A stretch of 64,000 nt of DNA, from assembly GCF_003350325.1 (NCBI RefSeq), contig NZ_QLYZ01000002.1, positions 248,001 through 312,000 of the forward strand, written 5' to 3'. The DNA comes from Vibrio rhodolitus. Lineage in GTDB: Bacteria > Pseudomonadota > Gammaproteobacteria > Enterobacterales > Vibrionaceae. The position numbers were made by a program, and so were the translations under genes. Under the pieces are notes generated by a model. That model made no database searches and was not told the origin of the DNA. It worked only from the letters and a program-made list of their open reading frames with translations. Below, in pieces: positions 28,710-37,418 of this stretch; the stretch's first letter is position 1; the number at the start of each line of letters is the position of its first letter.

Positions 28710-29327
28710 ATGAAAAAAATCTTCGCTTTTCTCCTGATCAGCATTACTACGCTACTTGTAGGCTGCTCAGAAAGCTCAACTCCAGTCGAAGGCAAACAAT
28801 ACAAAACACTGCCAAATAACCTGTCAGTTTATCGCCTGCCTCAGGTTACTGAAGTCTTCTCACTTAACTGTGGTCACTGTAAGCAGATGGAATCTCAGCT
28901 TCCTAAGCTAGAGAAGCTTATCGACCAAAGTGTTGGCAAAGTTCACGTTACCTTTAACGAAAGCGCTCAAATTGGTGCCATGATTTACTACAGCGCTGAA
29001 ATGCAGCTAGGTAAAAAACCAGATCATGAAATGATGCTTGATCTATTCAATGCTGCACAAATGGGTGACGGTGCGACGATGGCAGAAAAGAAAGGTCAGA
29101 TTGACAATGCCTTTAAGAGCCGTGGCTTAGTTTCTCCTTACGACATCACTGAAGAACAACAAAACCAATTGTTCCAAGCGATGCAAATTGCTGAAGAGAT
29201 CACAACTAAAGGTGAGATCAACGGCGTTCCTACTTTCGTTGTTAACGGCAAGTACGAGGTGATCACGTCAGGTCACCAAACTATTGAAGAAATCGCGAAC
29301 ACGATTAACTACCTACTTAAAAAGTAA
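28710..29327 (+). CDS. DsbA-like thiol:disulfide oxidoreductase lipoprotein
   Basis: A 205-residue thioredoxin-fold protein of the DsbA/ScsC class. The N-terminus has a signal peptide with lipobox LLVGC, predicting a lipid-anchored protein, unlike soluble DsbA. The redox motif is CGHC in FSLNCGHCKQME, with a helical insertion of the DsbA type and the cis-Pro in EINGVPTFVVNGKYEV. It is probably a second periplasmic oxidase or isomerase beside the main DsbA. The downstream FKBP gene, 17 bases away, suggests a joint role in envelope protein folding. Confidence 0.85.
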   Translation: MKKIFAFLLISITTLLVGCSESSTPVEGKQYKTLPNNLSVYRLPQVTEVFSLNCGHCKQMESQLPKLEKLIDQSVGKVHVTFNESAQIGAMIYYSAEMQLGKKPDHEMMLDLFNAAQMGDGATMAEKKGQIDNAFKSRGLVSPYDITEEQQNQLFQAMQIAEEITTKGEINGVPTFVVNGKYEVITSGHQTIEEIANTINYLLKK

Positions 29328-29344
29328 CTGATTGGAAAGGATTC

Positions 29345-29818
29345 ATGACTAAAATTATTTTCCCTCTCATCGTTGTCATCTTAGCTGGCTTTATGATCTA
29401 CCGCACTTGGACAAACCATAAAACGGCAGATGTTAACTTCCAACAAGGACAAGACTTCTTAATTGCCAACGCGCAAAACGAAGGGGTTGTAACAACCGAG
29501 AGTGGTCTTCAGTACTTAGTGCTCGAAAAAGGTGAAGGCACAGTTCACCCAACGAAAAGCAACAAAGTAAAAGTGCATTACCATGGTACTTTGATTGACG
29601 GCACAGTATTCGATAGTTCAGTTGATCGTGGTGAGCCAATCACTTTCGGTCTTGGACAAGTGATTGCAGGTTGGCAAGAAGGCTTAACCTATATGACTGT
29701 GGGTGATAAGTTCCGTTTGTTTATTCCTAGCACTTTAGCCTATGGCAAAAGTGGCACTGGTCCTATCCCACCAGCAGCAACACTTATTTTTGATGTTGAG
29801 TTACTTGATATTCAATAA
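29345..29818 (+). CDS. FKBP-type peptidyl-prolyl cis-trans isomerase, membrane-anchored
   Basis: Catalyses proline isomerisation during protein folding. Residues 1-20 form an uncleaved-looking membrane anchor with the short tail RTWTNHK after it, so the enzyme domain is probably in the periplasm. The FKBP domain (about 50-157) has SGLQYLVLEKGEG, VKVHYHGTLIDGTVFDSS, VIAGWQEGLTYM and the C-terminal PPAATLIFDVELLDI, all typical. It is co-transcribed with the DsbA-like gene. Confidence 0.92.
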   Translation: MTKIIFPLIVVILAGFMIYRTWTNHKTADVNFQQGQDFLIANAQNEGVVTTESGLQYLVLEKGEGTVHPTKSNKVKVHYHGTLIDGTVFDSSVDRGEPITFGLGQVIAGWQEGLTYMTVGDKFRLFIPSTLAYGKSGTGPIPPAATLIFDVELLDIQ

Positions 29819-29840
29819 AGTTAACAGCTGAATAAGTAAA

Positions 29841-29866
29841 AAAAACCGCTCAGATGAGCGGTTTTT
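29841..29866. terminator. Bidirectional terminator between FKBP and retropepsin-like genes
   Basis: AAAAACCGCTC, a short loop and GAGCGGTTTTT; T runs occur on both strands and the flanking genes converge here. Confidence 0.9.
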
Positions 29867-29872
29867 CTTTTT

Positions 29873-30523
29873 CTATTTGTGCTTACTTTGAACGTACTTT
29901 TTACTCACATCCACGACAGCAACATCGCGGAAAAAACTTCGCCCTAGCAAGACAGGATATGAAAGGTGGGTTCTATCGGCCAAGGTAAACTCGGTTTTCT
30001 CTTTTAAATCACCGATCTGAATCCAAGCATAAATAACCGCTCTTCGCTGGGAACCATCAGCACTTGATTGCTTTATCTTCACCCAACGCTCAACTGGTAA
30101 TGCGATCTCTTTGCTGCTGACACCATCGTGTTCCATTTTGAATTTGACCCAATCTTTGCCGTCTCGTTCAAAGGGCACAATGTCTACCGCACTGATTGAT
30201 GAAGTCGTAGCGCCTGTATCTACCCTTGCGCGGAAAGACTGTTCAAGACCCGGTATATATACCCACTCTTTCTCACCAAGAATCAGTTTTCCCTCTGACG
30301 TTTTCTTTTCTTGTACGACCGGAGGTGGCGTTGGCTTTTCTTCAGGCTTCACTTCCGGTTTTGGCTCTGGTTTTACTTCGGGTTCAACGCTCGGTTTTTC
30401 CTCTGGTACTTCTACTTTGGGCGTTTCTTTTTCTGCGGGCTCTGGCTGGCTGGTTTGGCTGGCACAAGCCGCTAATGTGCTAACCAGCATAATTACGAAA
30501 GTAGAATGCCAAATCTTCTTCAT
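29873..30523 (-). CDS. Retropepsin-like lipoprotein (putative ATP-dependent zinc protease family, PF05618)
   Basis: A 216-residue predicted lipoprotein: signal peptide with lipobox LAAC. Residues about 25-75 are a low-complexity Pro/Glu/Lys spacer with repeated KPEP/KPEE units that probably crosses the periplasm. The C-terminal domain has RARVDTGATTSSISA, the DTGA motif of retropepsin-like aspartic peptidases, and SYPVLLGRSFFRDV near the end. The family name in databases (zinc protease, RimK-like) is historical; the motif points to an aspartic peptidase fold. Activity not proven. Confidence 0.8.
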   Translation of the reverse strand: MKKIWHSTFVIMLVSTLAACASQTSQPEPAEKETPKVEVPEEKPSVEPEVKPEPKPEVKPEEKPTPPPVVQEKKTSEGKLILGEKEWVYIPGLEQSFRARVDTGATTSSISAVDIVPFERDGKDWVKFKMEHDGVSSKEIALPVERWVKIKQSSADGSQRRAVIYAWIQIGDLKEKTEFTLADRTHLSYPVLLGRSFFRDVAVVDVSKKYVQSKHK

Positions 30524-30550
30524 TCAATCCCCCAAATTGATTTAACGATT

Positions 30551-30573
30551 AAAAAAGGCTCTTACGAGCCTTT
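30551..30573 (-). terminator. Intrinsic terminator after the aminotransferase
   Basis: AAAGGCTC, TTAC loop, GAGCCTTT; on the minus strand followed by TTTT. It begins 4 bases after the stop codon. Confidence 0.85.
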
Positions 30574-30576
30574 GAA

Positions 30577-31758
30577 CTATGAAACTTTTAAAATTGCGTC
30601 CGCAACGTACGGGATATCTTTTTCCGTCAAGCCCGCGATATTAATACGACCGTCACCAACGCCGTAAATACCGAATTCTTCACGCAATTTTGCCATCTGC
30701 TCTTGAGTAAAGCCTAGCACAGTAAACATGCCTTTGTGAGATTGAATAAAATCAAACTCACTGGTGTTGTGCGCGCGGTTAAATTCCGCACATAGAGAGT
30801 TACGTAAAGTAACCAAACGCTTTTGCATACTGGTCAGTTCATCGCGCCAAATCGAGCTCAGCTCGCCGTCTTGTAATATCGTTTTGACAAGAGCAGCACC
30901 ATGATCTGGTGGCATGGTGTAAGTAGAGCGTGCGAGTGTAAGCAGCTTACCTTTCGCGTTATTCGCATCTTGTGCTGATTTACCCAGTACAATTGCAGCT
31001 CCGGTACGTTCACGATATAAGCCAAAGTTCTTTGAACATGATGTGGTGATCATCATTTCTTCTACGCGCTCAGCCATATAACGTAGACCTGCGGCATCTT
31101 CTTCAACACCATCACCAAAACCTTGATAAGCCAAATCGACAAATGGGGTAAACCCTTTCGCTTGCGCAAGTTGAGTCACTTGCTGCCAAGTATCAAAGTC
31201 AATATCAGCGCCCGTTGGGTTATGACAACAACCGTGCAGTAACACAACGTCATCTTTACCCGCTTGCGAGATTTCCTCCAGCATACGAGCTTTATCGACT
31301 TGTTTAGTCACTGGGCAAAAATAGGTGTAATGTTTGACTTTTAACCCAGCCGCTTCCATCACTGGCTGATGATTTACATAACTTGGGTTTGATAACCAAA
31401 CTGTCGTATTTGGCTGCGCAACCTTCATTAAATCACCCAGCATACGCAGTGCGCCACTTGCCCCAGGCGTTTGAATTGCTGAAACACGATCGAGAACCGG
31501 AGAATCGCCTAATACAAGATTAACCATTGATTGGTTAAACTCTTCGCAACCTGCAAGTCCCACATACGATTTGGTCTTTTGCGTTGCGACGACTTTTTGC
31601 TGCGCGAGTTCAATTGCCTGCATAATCGGGGTTTCACCCGTACTGCTTTTATATACACCAATACCCAAATCCACTTTTTCTGCACGCGGATCATTCCTGT
31701 ACGCGACCGAAAGCGAAAGTATTGGATCTAGTTTTGGTTCAGGTAAATGAGAGAACAT
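30577..31758 (-). CDS. Aromatic/aspartate aminotransferase (class I, AspC/TyrB type)
   Basis: PLP-dependent transaminase. From the ATG at 31758 the product is 393 residues, the usual length; an open frame extends 25 codons further upstream but does not fit the family. MFSHLPEPKLDPILSL is the typical start, YVGLAGCEEFNQS and LLHGCCHNPTGADI are conserved, FVDLAYQGFGDG holds the PLP Asp/Tyr and SCSKNFGLYRERTGA the PLP-binding Lys. AspC and TyrB differ in substrate range, which cannot be read here; Vibrio annotations usually call this aromatic amino acid aminotransferase. Confidence 0.9.
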   Translation of the reverse strand: MFSHLPEPKLDPILSLSVAYRNDPRAEKVDLGIGVYKSSTGETPIMQAIELAQQKVVATQKTKSYVGLAGCEEFNQSMVNLVLGDSPVLDRVSAIQTPGASGALRMLGDLMKVAQPNTTVWLSNPSYVNHQPVMEAAGLKVKHYTYFCPVTKQVDKARMLEEISQAGKDDVVLLHGCCHNPTGADIDFDTWQQVTQLAQAKGFTPFVDLAYQGFGDGVEEDAAGLRYMAERVEEMMITTSCSKNFGLYRERTGAAIVLGKSAQDANNAKGKLLTLARSTYTMPPDHGAALVKTILQDGELSSIWRDELTSMQKRLVTLRNSLCAEFNRAHNTSEFDFIQSHKGMFTVLGFTQEQMAKLREEFGIYGVGDGRINIAGLTEKDIPYVADAILKVS

Positions 31759-32077
31759 GAAAGTCACAACCCTTTGAAATTCATTGTTGATAGTGTTGTT
31801 CAAATTAACACTAGTTATTGTAAATATCGACAACTAAACGAAACAACTAACTAAAATTTATCGTAAAAATTGCAACACTCAGTTAATTGGATATTAATTA
31901 CCCAAATACGCTTGCGTGATCTCTTTCTTTCGAGCCTTGCCCTCCTCTCCCTAACTGTTCGTCATTTGTTATCCGTCTATTCACCATTTGGTATCTCGCA
32001 TTATTGCAACAGTCGATACTGGCGCCTAAACAACCAACTGATTTTTGACGCTTAAATGCATGGAGTGCATTTCGACT
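31759..32077. promoter_or_regulatory. Divergent promoter region with short direct repeats
   Basis: Noncoding stretch between the aminotransferase and the TonB receptor gene. ACAACTAA occurs twice, at 31830-31837 and 31843-31850, and ATTGCAACA followed by CTC or GTC occurs at 31869-31880 and 32003-32014. Such direct repeats could bind an AraC-type protein, but this is a guess. I see no convincing Fur box between these genes. Confidence 0.3.
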
Positions 32078-34129
32078 ATGACCAAGAGAATGTTTAAATA
32101 CAGCATTATCGCTACATCGCTGATGATAGCTATCCCATCTATCGCCGAACAAACAACTGATGAAACTTATTTGATCACGGCGCGTCATTGGTCGGAAGAT
32201 CGCTTAGACGTGCCAGCAAGCACGCAAACTATCCAGATACAAGGGCATAAAGGTGATTTGCTTGAGCTTGAAAAACAGGCAAGCAACACTAAAGTTGAGC
32301 AATCGAGTGTGCAAACACGCGTTGCGATAAGAGGCAACTCAGCTTTTGACACCAGCTTACAACAACCCGTCGGGTATTATCTTAATGACGTGGCGCTACC
32401 ACTAGGGGGCACGCAAGTACCTATTTTGTTTGCAACGGAAGATTTACAATTGATCAAAGGTCCACAAGGCGATCTTTATGGTCGCCACTCTGAAGCGGGC
32501 GTTGTAAAAATCAACACCCTTTCTCCAGATTGGCAACCAACTGCAAATATTGAGGTTTGGTCGGGCGTAACAGATGGCGCAAATGACTATCAACCATCCA
32601 ATATTGTGGTTGGAAGGCTCTCAAACGAGATTATTGCAGACGTTCTCGCCGGGTCCGTCGCAATTCGTGCTGAAGACACTACGGGTCCACAATTAAACCT
32701 TGTTAACGACAGCAAAGACGGCGGCGCGATTGAGAATCTAGCTTCGCAGTTTAACTTTGATATTCGCACTTCAGCGGATACTTCAATACATTGGACCAGT
32801 TATCTAAGCCGAGTTGAAGCAGGCAAAGCCAAAATGCGTTACATAACGGGCGCAAACAAAACCGATCGCTTCACAACAAACTACAATACGGATACCTTCG
32901 ACGATATCGATTCGGACATTCATTCTCTGAAAGTAGAAACCGAGTTAGACAACTTAACCGTCACCTCCATCACTGGTTACACTGATTTCAACCGAGAGTT
33001 TCTCGCTGATTTAGATCTGACGCCTGCTCCGATCCCTGCTACGGAGTTTGCGCAACAAGACCAAATGTTGTCACAAGAATTTCGCCTATCAACGCTACCA
33101 CAACAAAATATGAGCTGGTTGGTCGGGCTTTATCTTTATCAGCAAGAAAGCGATATTGATTTTGATATTGGCGGCTCGATGATGATGCCAAGAACGTATA
33201 GGCTAACCAATATCGATCAAACGGGCTTGGCTGGGTTTACCCAGTTAGATTGGTCAATCACAAATAGTTGGTCACTCACCCTTGGTCTGCGCGCGGAATA
33301 CATTGAAAAGAAAGCTAAGCAACAGATCGTTTCTAGCACAAGCTACCAAGAACGCCTCTCTCAAACCAAGTGGTTACCCAAAGCTAGCCTCTCGTATAAG
33401 GTTGCCTCCAACAGAAATCTCTACCTCACCTACTCTGAGGGTTACTTGCCGGGTGGTTTCAATTACGCATCCGCCCAATCACTCAATTCCTTTTCTTATG
33501 ATCCAGAAGCGAGCCAAAATATAGAAATTGGTGGCAAGATGCGTGCGTTAAACAACAAGCTCTACCTTGATGCTGCGCTGTTCTATACCAAAACTAAAGA
33601 TAAACAGATAAATGATCTACTGCCTGGTTTTGTGCAAACCATTTCAAATGCGGCGCAAACCTCTAGCTATGGCTTAGAAGTCTCCGCCCGCTACCAATTG
33701 ACAACCCATTTAAACCTCTTTACCAACTTAGGTGCGCTAAATACAAATGCGGATGAATACCTGACTAACAGCTTTAACGGTTCGGCTTTTGTTGCCAATG
33801 ACTTAGCTGGTAATGATCTACCACTTGCCCCTAGATTTACCTATTCATTAGGCGTTGATTACAGCCCATCAAAAGGATGGTTTGCCAACTTGCAAGCAGC
33901 TGGCAGAAGCAAATTTTATTTTGATGCCAACAATCAGCTTGAGCATCCTGCCAGTGTTACTGTCGACGCATCTGTTGGATACAAATTCAACCACGTTACA
34001 CTCGCCCTTGTGGCAGACAATGTCTTTGACGAGGTGATATACAGCAGAGCTGTAAATACTGCTGCGGGTATTGTGGTTGAAGATTCTCAGCCTCGCTATA
34101 TCGGGCTCAATCTTGCTGCAAATTGGTGA
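32078..34129 (+). CDS. TonB-dependent outer membrane receptor, FyuA/siderophore-receptor-like
   Basis: About 683 residues from the ATG at 32078; the frame is open 11 codons further upstream and another ATG lies at 32090. A signal peptide ends near PSIAEQ and a TonB-box-like ETYLITA follows. The plug domain has VAIRGNSAFD, VGYYLNDVALPLGG and LIKGPQGDLYGRHSEAGVV, the classic plug signature. The barrel includes NLYLTYSEGYLPGGFNYAS and ends with the aromatic-rich PRYIGLNLAANW. Segment order resembles the yersiniabactin receptor FyuA. It is the first gene of a tight operon with a methyltransferase and an MFS transporter. Ligand unknown. Confidence 0.88.
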   Translation: MTKRMFKYSIIATSLMIAIPSIAEQTTDETYLITARHWSEDRLDVPASTQTIQIQGHKGDLLELEKQASNTKVEQSSVQTRVAIRGNSAFDTSLQQPVGYYLNDVALPLGGTQVPILFATEDLQLIKGPQGDLYGRHSEAGVVKINTLSPDWQPTANIEVWSGVTDGANDYQPSNIVVGRLSNEIIADVLAGSVAIRAEDTTGPQLNLVNDSKDGGAIENLASQFNFDIRTSADTSIHWTSYLSRVEAGKAKMRYITGANKTDRFTTNYNTDTFDDIDSDIHSLKVETELDNLTVTSITGYTDFNREFLADLDLTPAPIPATEFAQQDQMLSQEFRLSTLPQQNMSWLVGLYLYQQESDIDFDIGGSMMMPRTYRLTNIDQTGLAGFTQLDWSITNSWSLTLGLRAEYIEKKAKQQIVSSTSYQERLSQTKWLPKASLSYKVASNRNLYLTYSEGYLPGGFNYASAQSLNSFSYDPEASQNIEIGGKMRALNNKLYLDAALFYTKTKDKQINDLLPGFVQTISNAAQTSSYGLEVSARYQLTTHLNLFTNLGALNTNADEYLTNSFNGSAFVANDLAGNDLPLAPRFTYSLGVDYSPSKGWFANLQAAGRSKFYFDANNQLEHPASVTVDASVGYKFNHVTLALVADNVFDEVIYSRAVNTAAGIVVEDSQPRYIGLNLAANW

Positions 34130-34134
34130 TCAAT

Positions 34135-35121
34135 ATGAACAATAGTATCCAATTGAAACTGTTTTCTCTCATGAACCATGCCATTGAATGGCAGCTAATA
34201 CTTGCAGCATTAAAAAGCAACGTCTTTGACTCATTGGCGGATTGGAATAATGCAGAAGCTATTGCGGCACATCAAGGCTGGAATAGCGCCCAGACACAGC
34301 TCTTCCTTGATGCCCTCGTCGCAAGCGAAGTGCTAGATAAGCAACAGGATCAATACAAAGTAAAACATGAACTTAGCTTGTTTCTGCGTTTATCCTCTGC
34401 GCAGAGCATGCGTGACACACTAATGCATCTTAGCCATTTAAGGTTTGCAAGTGCCGAGCAGATCTTAGAATTGCTTGCAGGACAAATCGACCAGCAGGTT
34501 AACCTAACCAGCAATACGTTTTGGCAGCAAGCGGTGTCGAACCTTCGTTCATTTCACCAGTGTGGTGCAAGTGAGTCCTATCTAGAGCTACTAAGCCGTT
34601 TGCCCAGCTGGCGATCGACTCGTTCAATGTTAGAAATTGGCGCAGGTAGTGACATCTTAGCTAATTTAGCTGTGAATCAATGTCCAGCTCTTCAATACCA
34701 CATTTTTGATTTGCCCCAAGTTATCGAGCAAATATCCCCCAAATATTCCTCAAATGACGGGCAAATCTTTTTTCATTCGGGTGACTATAACCAAGTGTCG
34801 ATTCCTATAGGCTTCGATTTGATCTTCGCGTCTATGTCGCTCTATTACGTTCAAGACCCGACACGTTTCTACCAATCTATTCATCGTGCGCTGAATCATA
34901 GCGGCGTATTTGTGTCGCTGCATGAAGGACTAAACCAAGCCAGAACCCAACCATACCAGCATGTTGTGGGTCGAATCGTACCAGCTCTTAAAGGCAACGA
35001 CGTTTCATTTTGTCACGGAGAAATTAGCCAATACCTTATTCACGCTGGCTTTACTCAAATATCGAGCGAAGTTGTTCCCTCTATTGCCGGCCCTTTAGAA
35101 CTAATTGTTGCAACTAAGTAG
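34135..35121 (+). CDS. SAM-dependent O-methyltransferase-like protein
   Basis: About 328 residues, beginning MNNSIQLKLFSLMNHAIEWQ. The N-terminal third looks like the dimerisation winged-helix domain of small-molecule O-methyltransferases (PF00891-type), and the C-terminal part is a Rossmann SAM-binding domain with MLEIGAGSDILANLAV (motif I), HIFDLPQVIE (motif II), GFDLIFASMSLYYV and SGVFVSLHEGLNQ. The ATG is 5 bases after the receptor stop. Methylation of a metal chelator or quinone-like ligand imported by the receptor is an inference; the substrate cannot be read. Confidence 0.75.
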   Translation: MNNSIQLKLFSLMNHAIEWQLILAALKSNVFDSLADWNNAEAIAAHQGWNSAQTQLFLDALVASEVLDKQQDQYKVKHELSLFLRLSSAQSMRDTLMHLSHLRFASAEQILELLAGQIDQQVNLTSNTFWQQAVSNLRSFHQCGASESYLELLSRLPSWRSTRSMLEIGAGSDILANLAVNQCPALQYHIFDLPQVIEQISPKYSSNDGQIFFHSGDYNQVSIPIGFDLIFASMSLYYVQDPTRFYQSIHRALNHSGVFVSLHEGLNQARTQPYQHVVGRIVPALKGNDVSFCHGEISQYLIHAGFTQISSEVVPSIAGPLELIVATK

Positions 35122-35131
35122 GAACACGAGC

Positions 35132-36319
35132 ATGCAAATAAAACTTACCGCACTCAATATGCCTCTGTTGGGTGCTTTAGTTGCCAATGGTGCTGGTCAT
35201 GCTTACTTTGTGGTTACCTTTCCAGCTATCGCGAGAGAGTTCGAGATACCCGATCTGATCACAAGCGTAATAATGAGCATCTCGGTTATCGCACTTATTT
35301 TCACCGCACCTATTTGGGGCAGTTTCAGTGATAAATCAGGTCGTCAACGGATACTCACGCTGAGTTTATTTGGTGCTGGCATTGCCACCATTATGACTGG
35401 CGTGCTATTGAGTTATATTGAGCTATTTACCGCTGTCACGTTTGGTTATTGTTTGTTGGCAATCCGAATATCACATGGCATCGTCAGCTCAGGATTAAAG
35501 CCTGTGACTCAAGCAACCGCCGCAGATGTCTCCACCCCTGCTAATAGACTTTCGACTATGGCGCTCATAGGTGCGACATTTGGTTTAGGTTCAATCCTCG
35601 GCGGCAGTCTTGCAGTTATATCTGGCAGTCAATATATATTGCTTGGCTACTTTGTGATTGGTTTAGTCATGTTGCTCACTGCGATTTTCTTCAACGGCAG
35701 TTTCGAAGAAACTCAACCGATTAGACGTCATGAAATCACTAAAATCAGCCTTAAACCTGTGTGGTTTAATCTGTTCTCGACCGTAATGGCTCTGATGACC
35801 TATAGCACTTTGCAGTTAATGACTAACTGGTATCTCAAAGATGTATTCCTGCTCTCTCACGATAAGGCGATACGGTTTGCGGGGCTAACAATGACGTTGT
35901 CTATGCTGGCGATGATAGCAACTCAAGCCTGGCTATATGTAAAACAAACCAATGCTCGCAACTCACGCCTGATAGGGTTACTTTTGCTAGGAATAGGACT
36001 GTCTTTGTCGGCACTCAGTGATGCTCTACCCTACTTTCTAACCAGTATGACATTGGTAGGGATAGGGTTTGGACTCTTTTTGCCCGCCAACATCACTCTG
36101 ATGAGCTTACAAGTCCCAAAAGAGCAGCAAGGTTTATTAGGTGGCGCAAACGGTCTTTGCCAAGGCATAGGTTTAGCCAGCGGTCCACTCGCAGCGAGCC
36201 TACTTTACCAAATAACACCACAGCTGCCATTTGCCATTTTTGCATCGATCTTTATTCTTATGCTTGGGCTAATTAGACTCTCATCAATAGGCGAAACCAA
36301 CATAAAATGGTCAAACTAA
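35132..36319 (+). CDS. Major facilitator superfamily transporter
   Basis: About 395 residues with twelve predicted membrane segments. GSFSDKSGRQRILTLS between segments 2 and 3 is the MFS motif A, and a second, weaker copy lies in the C-terminal half. The tail is hydrophobic to residue 390. It is the third gene of the receptor-methyltransferase operon, starting 10 bases after the methyltransferase, with AGGAAC before the ATG. In siderophore loci such proteins export or move the chelator across the inner membrane. Drug/chelator export versus import is not decidable. Its end overlaps the araC-type gene by 4 bases. Confidence 0.83.
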   Translation: MQIKLTALNMPLLGALVANGAGHAYFVVTFPAIAREFEIPDLITSVIMSISVIALIFTAPIWGSFSDKSGRQRILTLSLFGAGIATIMTGVLLSYIELFTAVTFGYCLLAIRISHGIVSSGLKPVTQATAADVSTPANRLSTMALIGATFGLGSILGGSLAVISGSQYILLGYFVIGLVMLLTAIFFNGSFEETQPIRRHEITKISLKPVWFNLFSTVMALMTYSTLQLMTNWYLKDVFLLSHDKAIRFAGLTMTLSMLAMIATQAWLYVKQTNARNSRLIGLLLLGIGLSLSALSDALPYFLTSMTLVGIGFGLFLPANITLMSLQVPKEQQGLLGGANGLCQGIGLASGPLAASLLYQITPQLPFAIFASIFILMLGLIRLSSIGETNIKWSN

Positions 36320-37251
36320 TCCCCTTGCTTGATGCGATACTGCGACGGCGTCATACCATATTGGGTTTTGAAACACTGAGTAAGATGACTTGCATTACTA
36401 AAGCCACAGTTTTGCGCAATTTCAGTGACGGTTTGTTCAGATTGAATAAGATAAATCTGTGCTCTCTCAAGGCGATGTTGGCGTAACCAGTCAAAAACCG
36501 TCATGCCAAATTGATGTTTAAACGCTCGATTCAAGCGCGTATGGCTCATTCCCACAGATTGAGCTAACTGAAGCAAACTGGGCGGTGAAATGATATTGTT
36601 GGATAATTCACTAACAACTTGCTTAAGTGTTTGGCAAAGAGAAGGGTTACGCAGCAAGGGATCTGGAACTAACCATCTGGCAATTAATTCCAACGCTTTG
36701 GCTTCGGCTAACAACCGATCAGCGACAGAAAGCATTGGGTTTGCAATCAGATCGGAGATCCAATCGTCTGGGGTCTGTTGGAAGGCTAAACGCTGCATTC
36801 GATTTGTCGTGAGCAGCATCGCTTGCTCATCTGACTGATTAAATGCTTGGTTGAGCCGAGCGGTAGAATAACGAATCACAGCCATCTGGCAACTCTGCTG
36901 CGCTGGTGTATGACGTCGCAACTCTCCTTCATCGACATTAATCAGCCATACATCACCGGGACGCACTGTGCAGGTTTCATTAGACTCGACCAAGGTAAAT
37001 TCACTGATGCCCTCTATTCCAAACACAATCAAGGTAGTGGGATCATCATAGTCAATATTTGAATAATAAGCTTGGTCAAACAAACAGTGACTGACCGTGC
37101 AGCTAATATCATCACAGATATTGACGCAGCGAAACTGTGTCTGGAGATCGAGCGTGGGTAAAGACTGTAAACGCCATTTGCCCCGCCACTTGTCGTCACT
37201 GACAAAATACTCTTGATTGATATGCCAACAATGCTGATCTTCGACTGCCAT
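36316..37251 (-). CDS. AraC-family transcriptional regulator (YbtA/PchR-like position)
   Basis: A 311-residue regulator. The N-terminal region, about residues 1-200, is the sensing part and contains several Cys (CVNICDDISCTVSHC). The C-terminal 100 residues form the double helix-turn-helix AraC domain: LAQSVGMSHTRLNRAFKHQF, IYLIQSEQTVTEIAQNCGFS and HLTQCFKTQYGMTPSQYR. It converges on the receptor operon, overlapping the MFS gene end by 4 bases. Chelator receptors are often controlled by such a neighbour when the ligand is sensed; that is an inference here. A Fur-box-like sequence lies about 40 bases upstream. Confidence 0.85.
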   Translation of the reverse strand: MAVEDQHCWHINQEYFVSDDKWRGKWRLQSLPTLDLQTQFRCVNICDDISCTVSHCLFDQAYYSNIDYDDPTTLIVFGIEGISEFTLVESNETCTVRPGDVWLINVDEGELRRHTPAQQSCQMAVIRYSTARLNQAFNQSDEQAMLLTTNRMQRLAFQQTPDDWISDLIANPMLSVADRLLAEAKALELIARWLVPDPLLRNPSLCQTLKQVVSELSNNIISPPSLLQLAQSVGMSHTRLNRAFKHQFGMTVFDWLRQHRLERAQIYLIQSEQTVTEIAQNCGFSNASHLTQCFKTQYGMTPSQYRIKQGD

Positions 37252-37285
37252 GTCGTTTCCTAACGCTATATTCCCTCATCATTAA

Positions 37286-37304
37286 TGCGATAGATTATCA
37301 TTTG
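37286..37304. promoter_or_regulatory. Candidate Fur box upstream of the AraC regulator gene
   Basis: TGCGATAGATTATCATTTG. The right half ATTATCA at 37294-37300 is perfect and the left half is poor (about 10 of 14 positions of the 7-1-7 consensus TGATAAT-N-ATTATCA). The position, 35-50 bases upstream of the start, would fit iron control. Confidence 0.4.
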
Positions 37305-37394
37305 CATAAAGTAAATACTAGAAACTGCTCATAGCGAAAACCGCTATGATCTTTCAACTTAAGTTGCTGTGTAATTTATCTCGCCAAGATCAAT

Positions 37395-37415
37395 AAAGGC
37401 AGCTAATGCTGCCTT
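37395..37415 (-). terminator. Hairpin after nrdG
   Basis: AAAGGCAGC, TAAT, GCTGCCTTT is a perfect 9-bp stem directly after the nrdG stop, with a weak T-containing tail on the minus strand. Confidence 0.75.
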
Positions 37416-37418
37416 TAA

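Noticed and set aside
30111..30545. Open frame of 144 codons with Gly/Ser-rich repeats
   Set aside because: It mirrors the Pro/Glu/Lys spacer and peptidase domain of the retropepsin-like gene on the other strand; the repeats are an echo of that low-complexity DNA.
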